Shown here piece by piece: positions 29,738 through 41,414 of a stretch of DNA of 64,000 nucleotides. The first letter of the stretch is position 1, and each line of letters begins with the position of its first letter. Location: assembly GCA_030374805.1 (NCBI GenBank), contig JARGSG010000031.1:248001-312000 (forward strand), read 5' to 3'. The translations under genes were made by a program, and so were the position numbers. Below the pieces are notes generated by a model. It was not told the origin of the DNA and searched no databases. It saw only the letters and a list, made by a program, of their open reading frames with translations. The DNA is from Gracilaria gracilis (lineage: Eukaryota; Rhodophyta; Florideophyceae; Gracilariales; Gracilariaceae).

Positions 29738-30154
29738 ATGTCTGAGGCACTACTTTGGCAGATCATCCGCAAGAACAACAGCAAGACGGTGACAACACCA
29801 ACACCACGCACCGTTCGCGTCTACGAGAAGGGATCTTTGCGCAGCCTATACACCAGGCGCGATAGTGGTTTTTGCAACATCGCCGCCGTCGACGTATCGA
29901 CCAATGAGGATGGGATCCCTGTACTGAGCCTCAAGAACCGTAAGGCCGATGCCCGACGCAACCCCGACAAGATGTGGCGTAGCATTACCCTCACGGGTGG
30001 CGTCAGGAAAGCGTTGTCTAGGACCGATAAGCTCCTCACTGGCTATGCGCCCAGTAAGAAGATGGCAGCGCTTCGGAAAGTTTCCGCTACGTACAAGGCT
30101 CTGGCTCGTAAGAACAATGGTGTCGATCACACCAAATTCATAGCCACCGAATAA
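29738..30154 (+). CDS. RPL28: 60S ribosomal protein eL28
   Basis: The protein has 138 residues, the usual eL28 length. It begins MSEALLWQIIRKNNSKTV, where family members start with S-x-x-L-x-W-x-x-I-[RK]-N/K-N. It continues with KRKADARRNP-like NRKADARRNPDKMWRSI and LTGGVRKALSRTDKLL. eL28 is a eukaryote-specific protein of the large cytosolic subunit. The ATG at 29738 was chosen because it gives the conserved N-terminus; the frame is open upstream without another ATG. The stop codon lies inside an AATAAA sequence (30149-30154 region), so the poly(A) signal may overlap the coding end. No intron is seen. Confidence 0.92.
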   Translation: MSEALLWQIIRKNNSKTVTTPTPRTVRVYEKGSLRSLYTRRDSGFCNIAAVDVSTNEDGIPVLSLKNRKADARRNPDKMWRSITLTGGVRKALSRTDKLLTGYAPSKKMAALRKVSATYKALARKNNGVDHTKFIATE

Positions 30155-31332
30155 AGAATGTACGCTTTTGCACCACTGTGTTCTGGAGCTAATTGCCTCA
30201 TGGCCTGTCTCGAATTGGAACCGTACTTGACGAGCTTGCGTTCAAGCCGGAAGCTAAAAGGGGTCAGTGAATTATCCACCGTTTCTTTCCCCTGAATGGC
30301 CCATCAGAATGTGATGTAGTACGAGTGAACAACAGAGAACAGTTTCTCGTAGAGGAACTGGAGCTCTACCCGTAAGGTAGGTGTTACCGTAACAGTAATT
30401 CTGCAATCCTCTACTCCAAAATCACACACTATGATTAGAGGTTAGCGTTTTACACGTTCTGTAGGTTTGCTACTATTACGGTAATAGTATTACCGACCTG
30501 GTCAGACAGGCAGTCGTATGGGCATTCGCCCGCAAAGAGCTTCTGCAAAACCTCGCACATCCGAGCGATAATCTTTGCAAGTGTGGGCTAGCCGCTAGCC
30601 AAGTTCTTTCAAGCATAAGCCGCTACGGCTCAGGGGTTTCTCCACTGGGACATGAAAAACTTCATTTAAAATGAATGTCACAACATCATCACAAAGTACA
30701 CTCTCGTGCCGGGGGGAGCAAAATTTCCTGCTCTTGGAGCCAGGAACGCTCCGGCTCCGTTTGGAGGGTACCAAGTGTCTATTTGACAACTGACCTCATA
30801 TGAGGTCAGTTTTTACTCACATAAATTTTAAGTAAAAGTTTTCACTTTTTAAAAAAAAAACACTTCGTCCTCACCTCCGTCGTCCTCCCTTTGATGGCGT
30901 TAACCAAAGTCGCCCATGACATGTACACAGCAACAAAGCTGGAGCATTTTTTCACAAACGTCAACACAATCTGTACACAATGGCCTCGTCAACAGACCCT
31001 CGTTGTACAGTAAATAACAAAGTCCACAGTCGTGCCCGCCTCGTAGTTTGTGAGTCGGAAAGCAAACGCTACTTTAAATCTCTTTAGAAGACGAAAACTG
31101 TCCCTGGAACAGTAACAAAAGTTGACATTCGACTCGTCAACGGCCGAAACTGTACATTTCTCACTATTTGGTTTGACCTCTCAAACTGCCAAAAAGAGGT
31201 ACTCTTCCTCTTTGCAGTGTAAAGGTTGGTGATGGTCTCCTTAACAGTCCAAAAACTGATAATGTTCACACAGCAATTGTACTACCGTTACCGGCCAAAA
31301 ATGTTGACAATCAGCCGAATGAAGAAGAACAA
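30155..31332. other. Intergenic region and left flank of a piggyBac-like element
   Basis: The first 600 bp contain GGTAATA/TATTACC-type inverted motifs near 30,380 and 30,470-30,500 but no gene. The 18-bp palindrome TGACCTCATATGAGGTCA lies at 30791-30808. From about 30,830 the sequence is AT-rich and probably belongs to the 5' part of the piggyBac-like element. Confidence 0.4.
30791..30808. repeat. 18-bp palindrome flanking the piggyBac-like gene (left copy)
   Basis: TGACCTCATATGAGGTCA is perfectly palindromic. Copies of it lie on the other side of the transposase at 33571-33609. The sequence outside it (GTGTCTAT about 15 bp away) also recurs inverted outside the right copies, suggesting a longer inverted repeat. 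Confidence 0.6.
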
Positions 31333-33077
31333 GTGCAAAATTTGCAGGAAGCGGATCCCGTTTCACAAGCACCCCCTTCCGACCAGTCAGCGACTGTGCA
31401 TAATCGTGCGTGGAACACGGAGGCAATTCGTAGTCCTATCAATGGATGCATGCCATTGCAGCCGTGGAAGGTTATTGGCCCAGCCGGAGATTTTATCTCA
31501 CCACTTCATTGCCCAATTACGATGACATTCATTGACTATTTTTTATGGATGTTCCCCATCGGACATCTGAAGAGTATTGTGGAGGAGACGAACAAGAACT
31601 TGGAAAATGATGGGGCCTCTTCGACGAGTGGTGGAGAGCTTTTAAGGTTCTTTGGCGTGATTGTTTTAATAAGCAGGCTGGAGTTTTCCAATAGAAGAGA
31701 TCTTTGGGGTTCAAAAACAGCATCCAGGTTTATGTCTCAGCCTGTGATTGGTGAAGCAATGTCATGAAATAGGTTTGAAACTCTAAGGCGTTTGTATTTG
31801 TTTCAGTGGTAACGCTGCTCAAGAGGATTATGGCACGGCTCGCTGGAATTTAGTCACTGATTTCGTGGAAAGCCATCAATGATCACTCTCCGTTCTTTTT
31901 GTGACACCTTCACATGCTTTATTTCGTTGATGAGAGTATGTCACAGCTGGTATGGGCTGGGGGGAGAACTGGGATTGATGTGGGGCTCCCTCATTATACC
32001 GTGCTGGATCGAAAACCAGAAAACGGGTTGGAAATGAAAACCGTTTGCTGCGGAAGAAGTGGTATCATGCTTAATATTGAGCTCAATATGGGATCTGAAG
32101 CCTCTGATCAGGATTTTGATACAGAACATACTCATGGAACTGCTATTTTACTTCGATTAGTCCAGCCATGGTTTGGGTCTGGACGCCATATCTGTGCAGA
32201 TTCTTTTTTTGCATCTGTGAAAACAGCTTATGCCCTTTTGGAAAAAGGACTGCGCTTTACTGGGGTTATCAAGAATGCAACACGTCAATTTCCTATGAAG
32301 CATTTATCAGAGAAGCCTTTAGAGGATCATGGACATTTTGTTTCAATGGTTTCGAAGGGGAACGGTTTGAATACGGATCTAATTGCGGTAATAGGGGTCG
32401 ATAGGGAACGAAGGTATTTTATATCAACATGCAACACGGTGAACCCTGGAAACCCAATTATCCGACAAACATGGAGACGACAGGAAAATGTTTCAACGAA
32501 AGTTGAACTTGAAGTACCGATACCAGAGGTTTGTGAAGAATACTATAAAACGCATTCAATGATTGACAGACACAACAGATGCCGCCAAGATGAATTAAAA
32601 CTGGAGAAGAAAACCGAGGTCAAAGATTGGTCGTTCCGTGTGAATTCATCTTTATTATCCATTTGTATGGTTGATGCGTGGATGCTTTACAAGGCTGGTA
32701 ATGGTATGCGAAATTTATTATCTCCGTATAACTTCTATTCGAAGCTGGCTGACGAGCTTATCACTAATACGTGGGACCGGACCGCTTTGATGACTCGAGA
32801 TGAAGAACAAATAGAAATAGAAGATGATATTCCGAAACCTGCAGGAACTGGTGTGCATCTTATGCAGACTAATCGCAAGAGAAAAATTAAGGATGGAATG
32901 ATTACGAAGTCTTCATATCTAGGACGATGCAAAGTGTGCAAAGGGAATATGAAGTCTAAGTTTTTATGTTCTGAATGCTATACATCTTTGAAATCTGAAG
33001 TGTATTTATGTCACACTGGTACCGGAAGGGACTGCTTTAAGAACCACATTGAGTTACGTCACGGTGTTAAAAAGTAA
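31333..33077 (+). pseudogene. piggyBac-family transposase, decayed
   Basis: Two frames together cover most of a piggyBac transposase (DDE_Tnp_1_7). The first (to 31767) holds the N-terminal segment ending in FFGVIVLISRLEF and SRFMSQPVIGEAMS. The second (31914-33077) has the catalytic core: VDESMSQLVWAGGR with the first Asp, HICADSFFASV with the second, and MIDRHNRCRQDEL with the third. It ends in a Cys-rich finger (CKVCKG, FLCSECY, CHTGTGRDCF) typical of these enzymes. Between them, an in-frame TGA at 31765-31767, then a TAA at 31810-31812 and frame changes, break the gene. Coding-like sequence continues across the break, so this is decay rather than an intron. The enzyme family cuts and pastes at TTAA sites. 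It has no ATG at a convincing place, so its N-terminus is uncertain. Confidence 0.85.
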
Positions 33078-33374
33078 TTAAAGCACATCTGTTGTCAACA
33101 ACAACGTCAACATAGAAGTAAACAAGCGCTGATATTGAATAAAAACACATAAAGAATCACATTATCAACAAGTGTTCATTTGCCTTAAGCCCCCTACTAA
33201 TTCAATCCGCGTTATTGAACATGCTAGATAATGTTTACACTCTGACGAAACTGCCCCTTTAACAGATGTCACCTTGTTCTGTCTGTTGTTCAAGTGGGTG
33301 TTGAAAACTTTCTTATTTTAAACATATTAGCAGAATTAGTCGAGCTCCATAAGGAGTTTTCGAGTTTTAATAAA

Positions 33375-33440
33375 CTCAGCGAGGTTTGAACTCACGTTTA
33401 ATTTGCTCACATAGGATATCTTATCCACTGAGCTGTGATT
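33375..33440 (-). other. tRNA-like segment with A-box and B-box motifs
   Basis: Read on the minus strand, CAGCTCAGTGGA (33424-33435) fits a Pol III A box and GAGTTCAAACC (33383-33393) fits a B box at tRNA-like spacing. A T-arm-like stem can be drawn, but no good acceptor stem. It may be a tRNA relic or a tRNA-derived SINE head rather than a functional tRNA. Confidence 0.3.
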
Positions 33441-33570
33441 ACTGGCCGTTTTGCCCTACAGACTACTACTTAAACGACTGTTCAAGGACTTTTCAAATTT
33501 TGAAATTTGAAAAGTCCGCATTATAGGTCCAGAATGTAATTTTTTGGTTTATTTTACTCTTTCAACGGGC

Positions 33571-33609
33571 TGACCTCATATGAGGTTATTTTGACCTCAT
33601 ATGAGGTCA
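33571..33609. repeat. Two copies of the TGACCTCATATGAGGTCA palindrome (right side)
   Basis: An imperfect copy occupies 33571-33588 and a perfect one 33592-33609, three bases apart. Both match the left copy at 30791-30808. They probably mark terminal or subterminal repeats of the piggyBac-like element, although no flanking TTAA duplication was found. Confidence 0.6.
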
Positions 33610-34411
33610 ACGCGTTGGTCCGATAGACACAAGGCACCTTTCATGTGATCCAAACCGTTTTGCAAAGCACTGTTTTCAAACCGCGCTTACGTGAACCGTG
33701 TGAGACACAGCGCTGCTGTTGTAACGTGTACCCTGCACCGCGAACTCCACGCTCTGCACCAGTTGCACACTACGGTGCTCCGCGTCTGGTTCACGAGTCC
33801 ATGAGTCGAGTTCTGATTCACGATCCGAACGCTCGTAGTGTGTTTGATCGTTCAAGACCGTTCACGCTTCAAAGGTTCACGATTCAGCTCTCGCCATGTA
33901 CTGAGCGCACTACAATCGTCCGATTCATTGGAAAGATACGCAAGACTATGGCAGATGTTCAAACGTGCGACTAACACTCTCAAGATTGTCTTTGAACCAA
34001 GCGACAAATTTGACAACGCTGGTCGAAGAATGTCTTGCAAGTCTCTCATTTCGAAGCCGATTTTGCACACTACGATCACAAGAGAAGGGCTCTTCTGCAA
34101 CTGCTTCTTTTTACATGTGAACCAGCTTCGCACCCACCACGCGTTACAAACAAAGCCACAACACAAGATGTTCTGTTCAATCGTTTTTGAAAGAAAGAAA
34201 AGAGTATTGGGAGTTCCGGTTTTTAGTACAACCCTCCCTTGGGAGCATACCTTTTCAAATGGGAAGGCTATTCTTTACTGGGTCAGCTTATCTCATATCA
34301 TTTCGAATCGTTTTGTGGGCTACACGTTTTTCACTTTGTAAACTAGATGAGTTCAGAAAAACACAAATGAGGATAATGCTTTTTTCTCTGTTAACATAAG
34401 GTGTGATCGTG

Positions 34412-37400
34412 TCAAACACTTTCTGCGAACGCTGTATGCTTGTCTCCTGCAACTTCAAAGAATGCCATCCGTTTGCTTCTGAGATCCGTTTCGGAAATGT
34501 GAGTCGTCCGCTTATATATTCCAAAGGTTTTGACAGCATTGTACGGGTCTATTACCAACACTAATTGTCGAAGAAATGAGGAACAAGGAATGCACTTGAA
34601 GACAATTTCATCATTGTTGTATGCAAACTTGAACCTTTTGTGCCCGTACTTGGACACAACCAAACTGTTACCTTCTTCTCCAGGAACCTGTTGCAAGACC
34701 TTTAACAACGCTAATCTCATACAGGGCTGACCGCGTGGGTGAAATACTTTGTGAATGATGCCCTGAGACCGACCCTCGCCAGTTTGAAACACAACCGCGT
34801 CATGACGACTTGAGACACCAAATATATTAGAACCAGCATAAATGGTCTGCGGCATAACGTCACGGCACCATTCAAACTGCGCCATAAACCGTGCGCTCTT
34901 GACCGTTTTCCACACATGGAGATTTGTAATTGGATTGAAGGCGTTTGATATTTCTCTGTCTGCAAGATCAATGCTACACACATTTGAAACGTAGCGCAGG
35001 GCTTGACTGTGCCAATTCATTGTCATTCGATTCCTTTTGTCACTGTCATGAACACCTGACTCGTGTTCATATCTATCTTTTTCAGTGAACTGACAGGAAT
35101 TGCGAGTTATCAGGCCCGAAGGTGTAACAGAAGTTTCTTGGATTTGGAAACCGGCAGTGTCTAAATTCTCGCGAGCGCTAAGCAGTTGCGCCGCAATTGC
35201 TGTGCGCTGACGGTTCGTGGATGAGTAGCTTTCCTTCGTAGACTTATGCAAAGTCTCATTTGAATCAGTGGAGCCCTTCCGAATGCACCCATAGTCAAAT
35301 AGATGGTTGGCAATGTGGAACATTGTGCGATGCATTTTCGTATTCGTTTTGATGTTGAAGAGGGTTGCGATGCTACCTCCTACTTCATACCCAAGTTCTG
35401 CAATCTCCTGGATTTCTTTCATTGTGCGAAAAGCCAGTTCAGGCGATTGGTTCGTTCCAAACAGTCGACGTTGTAATAGATCTAGCTGCAGAAGCAGTTG
35501 TACGAATCGGTCATCGTCCGGCGTGGTGTTTGGAGACAATCCCATTACTGCGTACCAAAGGTAAGCATTGAGCTCCCTTCTCATTTTACCTGTTACTCCT
35601 GGATGCTTCTCCTCTTTGTTTTTTCGAAACGCACGAAACTTTCGAAGGTAAGAACCTGGCGGTAAATCTTGAATGCGTTGGTTGGCGATGTTGGCTGCGA
35701 CAGACTTAGATAAACCGTTATATTCAAGTGCAGATTCAAAGATCTGAAAGGCATCATCGGCAACTTGGCGCATAACGCCATGCTCTAACACATGGAGAGC
35801 GTCAAACCCAATCGAAGCATAAAGACGGTACGGGAAAGAACTTGATCCTGAAAAGGAAGCAAGAGCAGAAGGGTATTGAAGAGCGCTCACAGAATCAAGA
35901 TAGTATATCTCGTCCTTCAAATTGGGTCTCGGTGCTCCATTGCGCTGCCTGTCGGTGACTGGCCTCCATCTCTTTGATTTAGCAACTTCAATCTGCGCCA
36001 TTGTGGTTCTGTACACATCACGATATGGGTAGATCTCAGTGCCTGTATTCAACTTTATTAACGATGACAACGAACACTCACAACCCTTCTGGTATTCATC
36101 GCGTGAAGAAGTGGTTGCAGCACTTGAAATAGAAGCTACCGAGCCGTCATCACTGTCATTGACACTGTTGGGCTCTGCACAGCCAGACTTTTTTGGAGTT
36201 TTCTTGATGCGTGATGGCATCAAGCAGTGTGGACAGTCGAAGAAACTGTCGTGGCCTTTAAGACCGCATGCTGGTCGCTCCTGGACTTGGTCCGCGACCT
36301 GAATTCCAAGCCGTGGGTAAATCTTTCGACCTTCAATATCTATGCCAATATGGGAGGCCCTCGAAATATCCTCTATCAGCAAGAACATGAATCTGTGCCA
36401 TAATTCATGTTTCTCTTTACGACTCTTGGCGATTGATATCGTCGATAACGAGGTCTCTATGATTGGAGCAATTCCAACTTCGTGCCAGTCGGATGAGGCA
36501 CCCACTATGTTACTAGAGCGCGCCCTGACGTTTGTAGCACTTTGCGTTCCTGAAGAACTCAGAATGGTTGAGTCACTGTACAGATCGACTAGGACGACGG
36601 AACAGTCTGAGTTTCCGATCGCTTCCTCGTACTCTTTCAAAGCCTCCGAATCCCAGGGTGAGGAAAACACGCGCTCTTCAGATATCTTTTTCTCACGAAA
36701 GTCACGAATAGATTTCACTCCGTTGTTCTGCTCTAAGACTTTGAACATTACTTTTAACACTGACCGGAACACCCCAGTGGAGTTCGACCCCATTTCACTG
36801 TGAATTACAGCCTTACGCCATCCTTCTTCTCTCACTTTACATTTTCTGGTCCTCAACAGGTGGGTCGAGAATGCAGCAGCGGTTGCGAACTGGTTAGATA
36901 CACTATGATATTCAGGGGGAACTGAATCCTCAATTGATACCGCGAGGTCATAGATTCCTTCTGATTGTTGCAAGGAAAGGGTGTTGTGCGAGCAATAGTC
37001 TAGCATTTTCCTCACGGGAAAGCTTAGGCTCTCAATGGCTGGACTGGGCTCGGAGATATCGCCAAATAAAGGGACGGATTCGTCTTTCAAGGACTTGAAG
37101 AAAAGCCATGTGGGTTTTGCAGCATCTCCAATGTCATTAGGAGTCTGTCAAGGGATGAAAATCGGAACTGGCTGATGCTTTCCTGACAGGGGTATAGCGT
37201 CTGGGACACTTTCGTTACTGTGGACGTGCTCGTCAGCCATCATGTTGAGCGCATGTAGCTCGTTCTCGTCTTCCGTTTTTTGACTGTCGTGCGTCTCATG
37301 GACTTCGTTCTTATCAGAAACAGGCTCAATGCGCGCTTTTGCAGAGTGTCCAGAATGGGTTTTATCCAGAGGTATCTCTTGAGATCCGTTTGAACTCTCG

Positions 37401-37765
37401 TCTTCTATAGAAAGCGCATACTCAGGGACAAATCCGTTGTGGGTGCGTGCTATATGATTCTCGAACAGAACGTTATTGAGGAACTCTCGATTGCAAGCGA
37501 TACATGTGTGTTTTGATTTCTTCTGTATGGGGCGAACAACGCCCAGGTTTGAATTCATGGGCTGCAGGTATATGTCGGATGCTGAACAGTTGTGGAGCTT
37601 TGAGGATGATTCTGTAGCAGGCAACAACGTACGGCTTCTGCCTATATTCAGCAAGGCGGTTTTATCAATATCCCTACCACAAAAGTACTGCACACACTTC
37701 ACAAGCGAGAACCAAACGAATTTTGCGCTTCGCAGGGAACTTTTCGCTTCATCGATAGAAATCAA
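34412..37765 (-). pseudogene. KDZ/Plavaka-like DNA transposase with one in-frame TGA
   Basis: One frame runs from about 37765 to the TGA at 34412-34414, broken only by a TGA at 37148-37150. The first plausible ATG is at 37558. Next comes a C2H2 finger (CIAC then H-x4-H) near residue 15-40, which is usual at the N-terminus of Plavaka-type transposases. After the nonsense codon come FLLIEDISRASHIGID, an AD-Q-x-x-ER segment and FDCPHCLMP, the D and C-x2-C pattern of the family's catalytic region. RLYASIGFDALHVLEHGVM follows, which recalls the D-x-L-H-x-L-E-x-G segment. I assign it to the Kyakuja-Dileera-Zisupton/Plavaka or broader CACTA-like group from these motifs; the exact family is uncertain. 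A divergent spliced gene starts 90 bp upstream and may belong to the same element. Confidence 0.6.
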
Positions 37766-37855
37766 TGGGGGTAATTACTGGGCTCCGGGGTGCCCTTGTG
37801 TTTTTGGTTTGTTCTTCGTTCGGTGCGTGAGTCTTCAAGTATCGTCAACGGCACC

Positions 37856-39436
37856 ATGCCTCCCCGTCGAGCCGGCATGAGCTCAAATGTTGGGAGTAGC
37901 AAACCTTCGTTAGGAAACGCAGAAAGGCCAGTAAGTCGTCCAGTGGGAACGTTGGCGAGCCCAAGAGCTGCGAGTGCGGGAATCAGTAAACCTCCGAGAA
38001 GCAAGACGACAAATGAAGTTTTGGGGAACTACCTTCGCGAACTACTGCAAGAACAGCGGCGTACCAATGTGCTCCTGGACGACCTTAAACGTGAGGTTAA
38101 TTCTTTTAAAGTTAATGTAACAGACACAGCAGCAGAAACGCGAACGCGCGAGGAGGACGAAAAGGTCCGTAACGATGCAGAAAAAACCTCCTTCATGGAG
38201 ACAGCACAGAAGAGGCATGAGGAAGTGTTGGATGCGTTGCTTCAAAGAAAACAAAATTGTGGAAACTCCACGAAGCCTAACAGTGGTGATCATCGTGAAG
38301 ATTTGGTAAAGGTTCGTGACTCATCTTGACGGATTGCATGTTCTGTATCAACTTCTAACCATGTGTGATTTAAACTCCTTCACACAGAAATGCAAGGTTG
38401 CAGAGGTTTGTTATACACATATCAACAAATTGCTTGCGAGGCATATACTAACTTGAGAGTAATAACCTGTTTGTTTCACTCTATCAGGTGTTCATCAAAG
38501 CCTCCGTCACTATTCAAATATTAGACCCGTCATTGGGAAGCGACATAAACGAGGGCATGACGGGCAACTCAAACCGTCCAAGCAAACTTCTACTCGACGC
38601 TGCACGTTTCGTACATCATAGTGTGGCGACTCAGGCTCAGTTAAGCACATTTCTGCGTTCTAAAAGTACAAAGGAAGGACCCCGTCCTGCTCTTACTTCC
38701 CAAAAAGTTTACACGATACTGTCCTAGGCCACCGGCAGAGCCATCGAACCCCTACGTAACGAAATGGTACGTTATACTTTTACCATGGTTTGCGAACTAG
38801 GCCTCTTACAAACGCACATTTGTATTGAACAACCACCAAATCGCAGGTGAGAGCGTTCAGAGCACACATACCGGAAGAATGTGTACTGAATGTTCTTTAC
38901 GCGGGAGCGGTAAAAAGCGCTCACAGAGATGAAGATTCAGAAGCCGAGGTCGAAAATGAGGAGCATGTGATGCAGAAGGAAGCTGCGGAGCATATTCTTC
39001 TTTCTGGTACATTTAAGACGGAACCGGAGTTTGATGCGTCATGGCCAGCCGCGCATGGAAAGCAGTTAAAAGAAAGTGTCGGGCGCAGCTTGCTAATTTC
39101 GTAACGTTTATAGAGAGTTCTGGTTTCGATCGTTCTGTTATTTCAATTCCATCTCTACCATCCGATGATATAGGAAAGAAGAAAATTAGTCTTTACTCTA
39201 TGGATTTGTTACAAATGAAGATTGGAAAGCATCTACAGGATGTGTCGTTAGGCGACAAGAGCGGGTTAAAGTCGGCTCACGGTCCCGAGTGGGCGAAGGA
39301 AGTTCGTAAGCTGTACCGCAGAGTCAAAGGCGTAATGGAACAGAGTGATATCAGTTCTTCCGATATACCTTTGAATGGGTTATTTATCAAGTATCTAGTT
39401 GATGAGGTCGACTTGCAGAAGCTGGATGATTACTAG
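37856..39436 (+). CDS. Spliced coiled-coil protein, likely partner ORF of the KDZ-like element
   Basis: I infer four exons, all joined in phase 0: 37856-38305, 38388-38405 (an 18-nt microexon), 38488-38706 and 38847 onward. The first two introns have CTAAC-type branch sites (TTCTAAC, TACTAAC) and CAG acceptors; the third donor (GTTTAC) is weak. The product starts MPPRRAGMSSN, is basic and Ser-rich for 70 residues, then forms a coiled coil (LGNYLRELLQEQRRTNVLL to about 130). Exon 4 stays open to 39104 in one frame, while coding-like sequence continues to 39436 in another (KRKCRAQLANFVTFIESS), so one frameshift lies near 39,050-39,100. I recognise no family. The divergent position next to the transposase suggests an accessory DNA-binding or regulatory protein, as in two-gene CACTA-type elements. 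Confidence 0.45.
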
Positions 39437-39687
39437 TAGTACTGTGAGAACCAGTTCTTATGTTAACAAAACGCGTTTTCTGTCCTCGACGTTGCATTGA
39501 AGAAGTAGTACGCATTGTAAGTGGAGACTACTTTTAGTTTGTTATTGATATTAAACTTGTCGATTGTGTCTGTTTGAGAACGGTCGCAATGAGCTTGTTT
39601 TGCTTGTGCAAGAGGACAAGCTTTTTCAATATCGTTGTGCTGATTCATACGCAGGTATCTGCTGAAGCAACGCTGGGACAATGATAC

Positions 39688-40308
39688 ATGAGCTTGCAGG
39701 CGAGGGTGTCAGCAGTTCCCGTGGGTGGTGCGTTGGACGTCTGTCCGACCGTCGCTGGGCCTTCCATAAGGAACGCAAAAAATTTTTCACAGGGAGCTTC
39801 AAAATCTACCGGCAGGAACACGGTGGTAGTCGGCGATGATTTTGACTGCCATTCGGACGACATGCCATTCAATCCTTCCCTTACGGTACATTTTGATGCA
39901 TTCTTCTGTTTGACTGGAAGATGCGGTAAACTCAGTAAAAACGTCCCAGAACACCTTGCACAGGAATCAATGGATACATTCTCTAAAGAGAAGTATTTAG
40001 TTTGGGTCAAACCTCTAAAAAGACTGCAAAGTGATAAAAGTGTTTTGTCGGTCAAAAATGTAAAGAACAAATATACAAAACAACAAATATTTACTGCTCA
40101 GCTGACATTCAACTCTTCTATAGCTTCTCGTCTCACATACTTGTCGTCAGGTGACTTGAGATCAACATATAATATCTTAGTTGAGTCTGAAAAGCAAAGA
40201 AGCCTTTGGTTCCGTATGAACCCTTCAACTGTAAAACGTAGTTCAATAAGGCAGAAAGACTTGATTTTCTCGGTAGCCTTTGCCCTTACTTCTTTCAAAG
40301 ACTTTTGA
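39688..40308 (+). CDS. Possible small unknown protein, converging on the next gene
   Basis: The frame has an ATG and 206 codons. The first 130 residues look protein-like (VPVGGALDVCPTVAGPS, GDDFDCHSDDMPFNPSL, FFCLTGRCGKLSKNVPEHL). The last 75 lie opposite a better-supported minus-strand gene and are probably not coding, so if real, the gene ends earlier by splicing. GTAAGT at 39517 and CAG at 39654 could be an upstream intron. I recognise no family. It may also be part of the surrounding mobile element. Confidence 0.3.
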   Translation: MSLQARVSAVPVGGALDVCPTVAGPSIRNAKNFSQGASKSTGRNTVVVGDDFDCHSDDMPFNPSLTVHFDAFFCLTGRCGKLSKNVPEHLAQESMDTFSKEKYLVWVKPLKRLQSDKSVLSVKNVKNKYTKQQIFTAQLTFNSSIASRLTYLSSGDLRSTYNILVESEKQRSLWFRMNPSTVKRSSIRQKDLIFSVAFALTSFKDF

Positions 40309-40914
40309 AAGCCTAGAATTTTAGGGTGATAGGCTTTCATGGTATCAAACTGCTTTTCAAGCCAAACTTTGTGCAGCAGTTTTGCATTTGAAAGAGCCTC
40401 CGGCCATTTAATAACAATCTCAAAAACTGTTCCTGCTTTGATGACTTGGTACTCCAAGTGTTCTTTCTCCACCCCAGAAGGAAAAACCATCGCCAAGCTC
40501 ACATAACTTAACATAGTCTCATTATCCTCCCAGACGGAAGAGAAAAACAAAGGAGAAAACTCTTTTCTCTGTGGATTGGCTTTAGATAATTTTTTTATCT
40601 CTTCGCCTTCATTTTCAATGTCAGCACTTAGAATATCCTCGACTTTGATCACTGAACTACCAATTCTCAAAGGCTCTCCAGCGAAACAACGAGTACTCAA
40701 ATATTCTCTCACATTTTTTTGTATGTAGGTTAAAAATAATTAAGTTACAGTACAAAAAATAAACTTGATTCATACCTGTATTTTCAAACGATTTTCTTTT
40801 CCGTTTGTCATACTTTGCTCGAAAGGTTGAGAGCACCAAAGGTTGAAAGATTGGATCCCGTTTCTGTACTTCGGCCGCACTTTCACTGCCATTACGCTCT
40901 CCATCTCGAAACAT
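40098..40914 (-). CDS. Unknown protein with one short intron
   Basis: Two exons, complement(40776..40914) and complement(40098..40705), are separated by a 70-nt intron with a GTATGA donor and an AG acceptor. The split codon restores one frame of 248 residues from the ATG at 40914. The product begins MFRDGERNGSESAAEVQKR, has a basic stretch (KYDKRKRKSF) and then a mixed alpha/beta body with a basic, Lys-rich amphipathic segment (KILGFQKSLKEVRAKATEKI). No known family or catalytic motif was recognised. It lies 300 bp from the copia insertion, and may belong to the same element as the KDZ-like transposase. The exon model is inferred from frame continuity and splice dinucleotides only. Confidence 0.45.
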
Positions 40915-41209
40915 TTGACGAAGCCTTTTTACTGCAGGGGAGTCATCGGTTAACCAAGGTCATCGGGTGGGAGCCATTTTGTAGGGTGTCGTAGTAAGGT
41001 CAGACATAGACGAACAAGTGCGGTTTGGTTTTTGCTGGAGAGAGGGCAATGAAGATTGATACTTTATACTCATTCCTACTTTGTAGTGTACTACATGTGC
41101 ATAATTTGCTGCTTTCGGTAGTTGAAGAGGAATAGATGCATGAATTTGTTAGGGTTTTTATTCTAGACATATCCAAACGCACCCAGGTTGGCCCACAACA
41201 TACCTAGCA

Positions 41210-41402
41210 TGTTAATACCGGAGCGCCTCATGCAAGGCAGAAGCGCCACATGTGGCCACGTATGCGTGGCACATGTGTGCCGTGCTTCGTAGACTGCGCA
41301 GTAACGAATAAATTGCAATGCACTCGGCCGGCGGCGTCATCCCGCCGACGGAGGGGCAGCGAGCATTCCTGTCTTCCCCTAACTTCTACCGCGCTCGCTA
41401 CA
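41210..41402 (+). repeat. 5' LTR of the copia element
   Basis: It is 193 bp, starts with TG and ends with CA. It contains AATAAA at 41307-41312, which can serve as the poly(A) signal, and a GC-rich hairpin (CGGCGG with CCGCCG) after it. It differs from the 3' LTR by three substitutions. Confidence 0.97.
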
Positions 41403-41414
41403 TGGTAGCATCGC

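Larger units (their letters stand above)
33078..34411. other. AT-rich spacer between two transposase genes
   Basis: No gene is supported. It holds a tRNA-like segment on the minus strand (33375-33440) and the right-hand palindromes at 33571-33609. The remainder presumably includes the 3' flank of the KDZ-like transposase. I could not find its terminal repeats. Confidence 0.4.

Noticed and set aside
31765-31913. Intron between the two halves of the piggyBac-like transposase
   Set aside because: Transposase-like sequence continues through the gap in two frames, which points to nonsense and frameshift decay.
33375-33440. Functional tRNA gene on the minus strand
   Set aside because: A- and B-box motifs are present, but no proper acceptor stem can be drawn, so it was kept only as a tRNA-like segment.
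39460-39684. Short spliced gene using GTAAGT at 39517 and CAG at 39654
   Set aside because: Joining the exons gives only 28 codons before a stop, so the splice signals may be accidental or belong to the next gene.
39645-40070. Minus-strand frame of 141 codons downstream of the 248-residue unknown gene
   Set aside because: It starts without ATG, and the overlapping plus-strand frame looks more like a protein.
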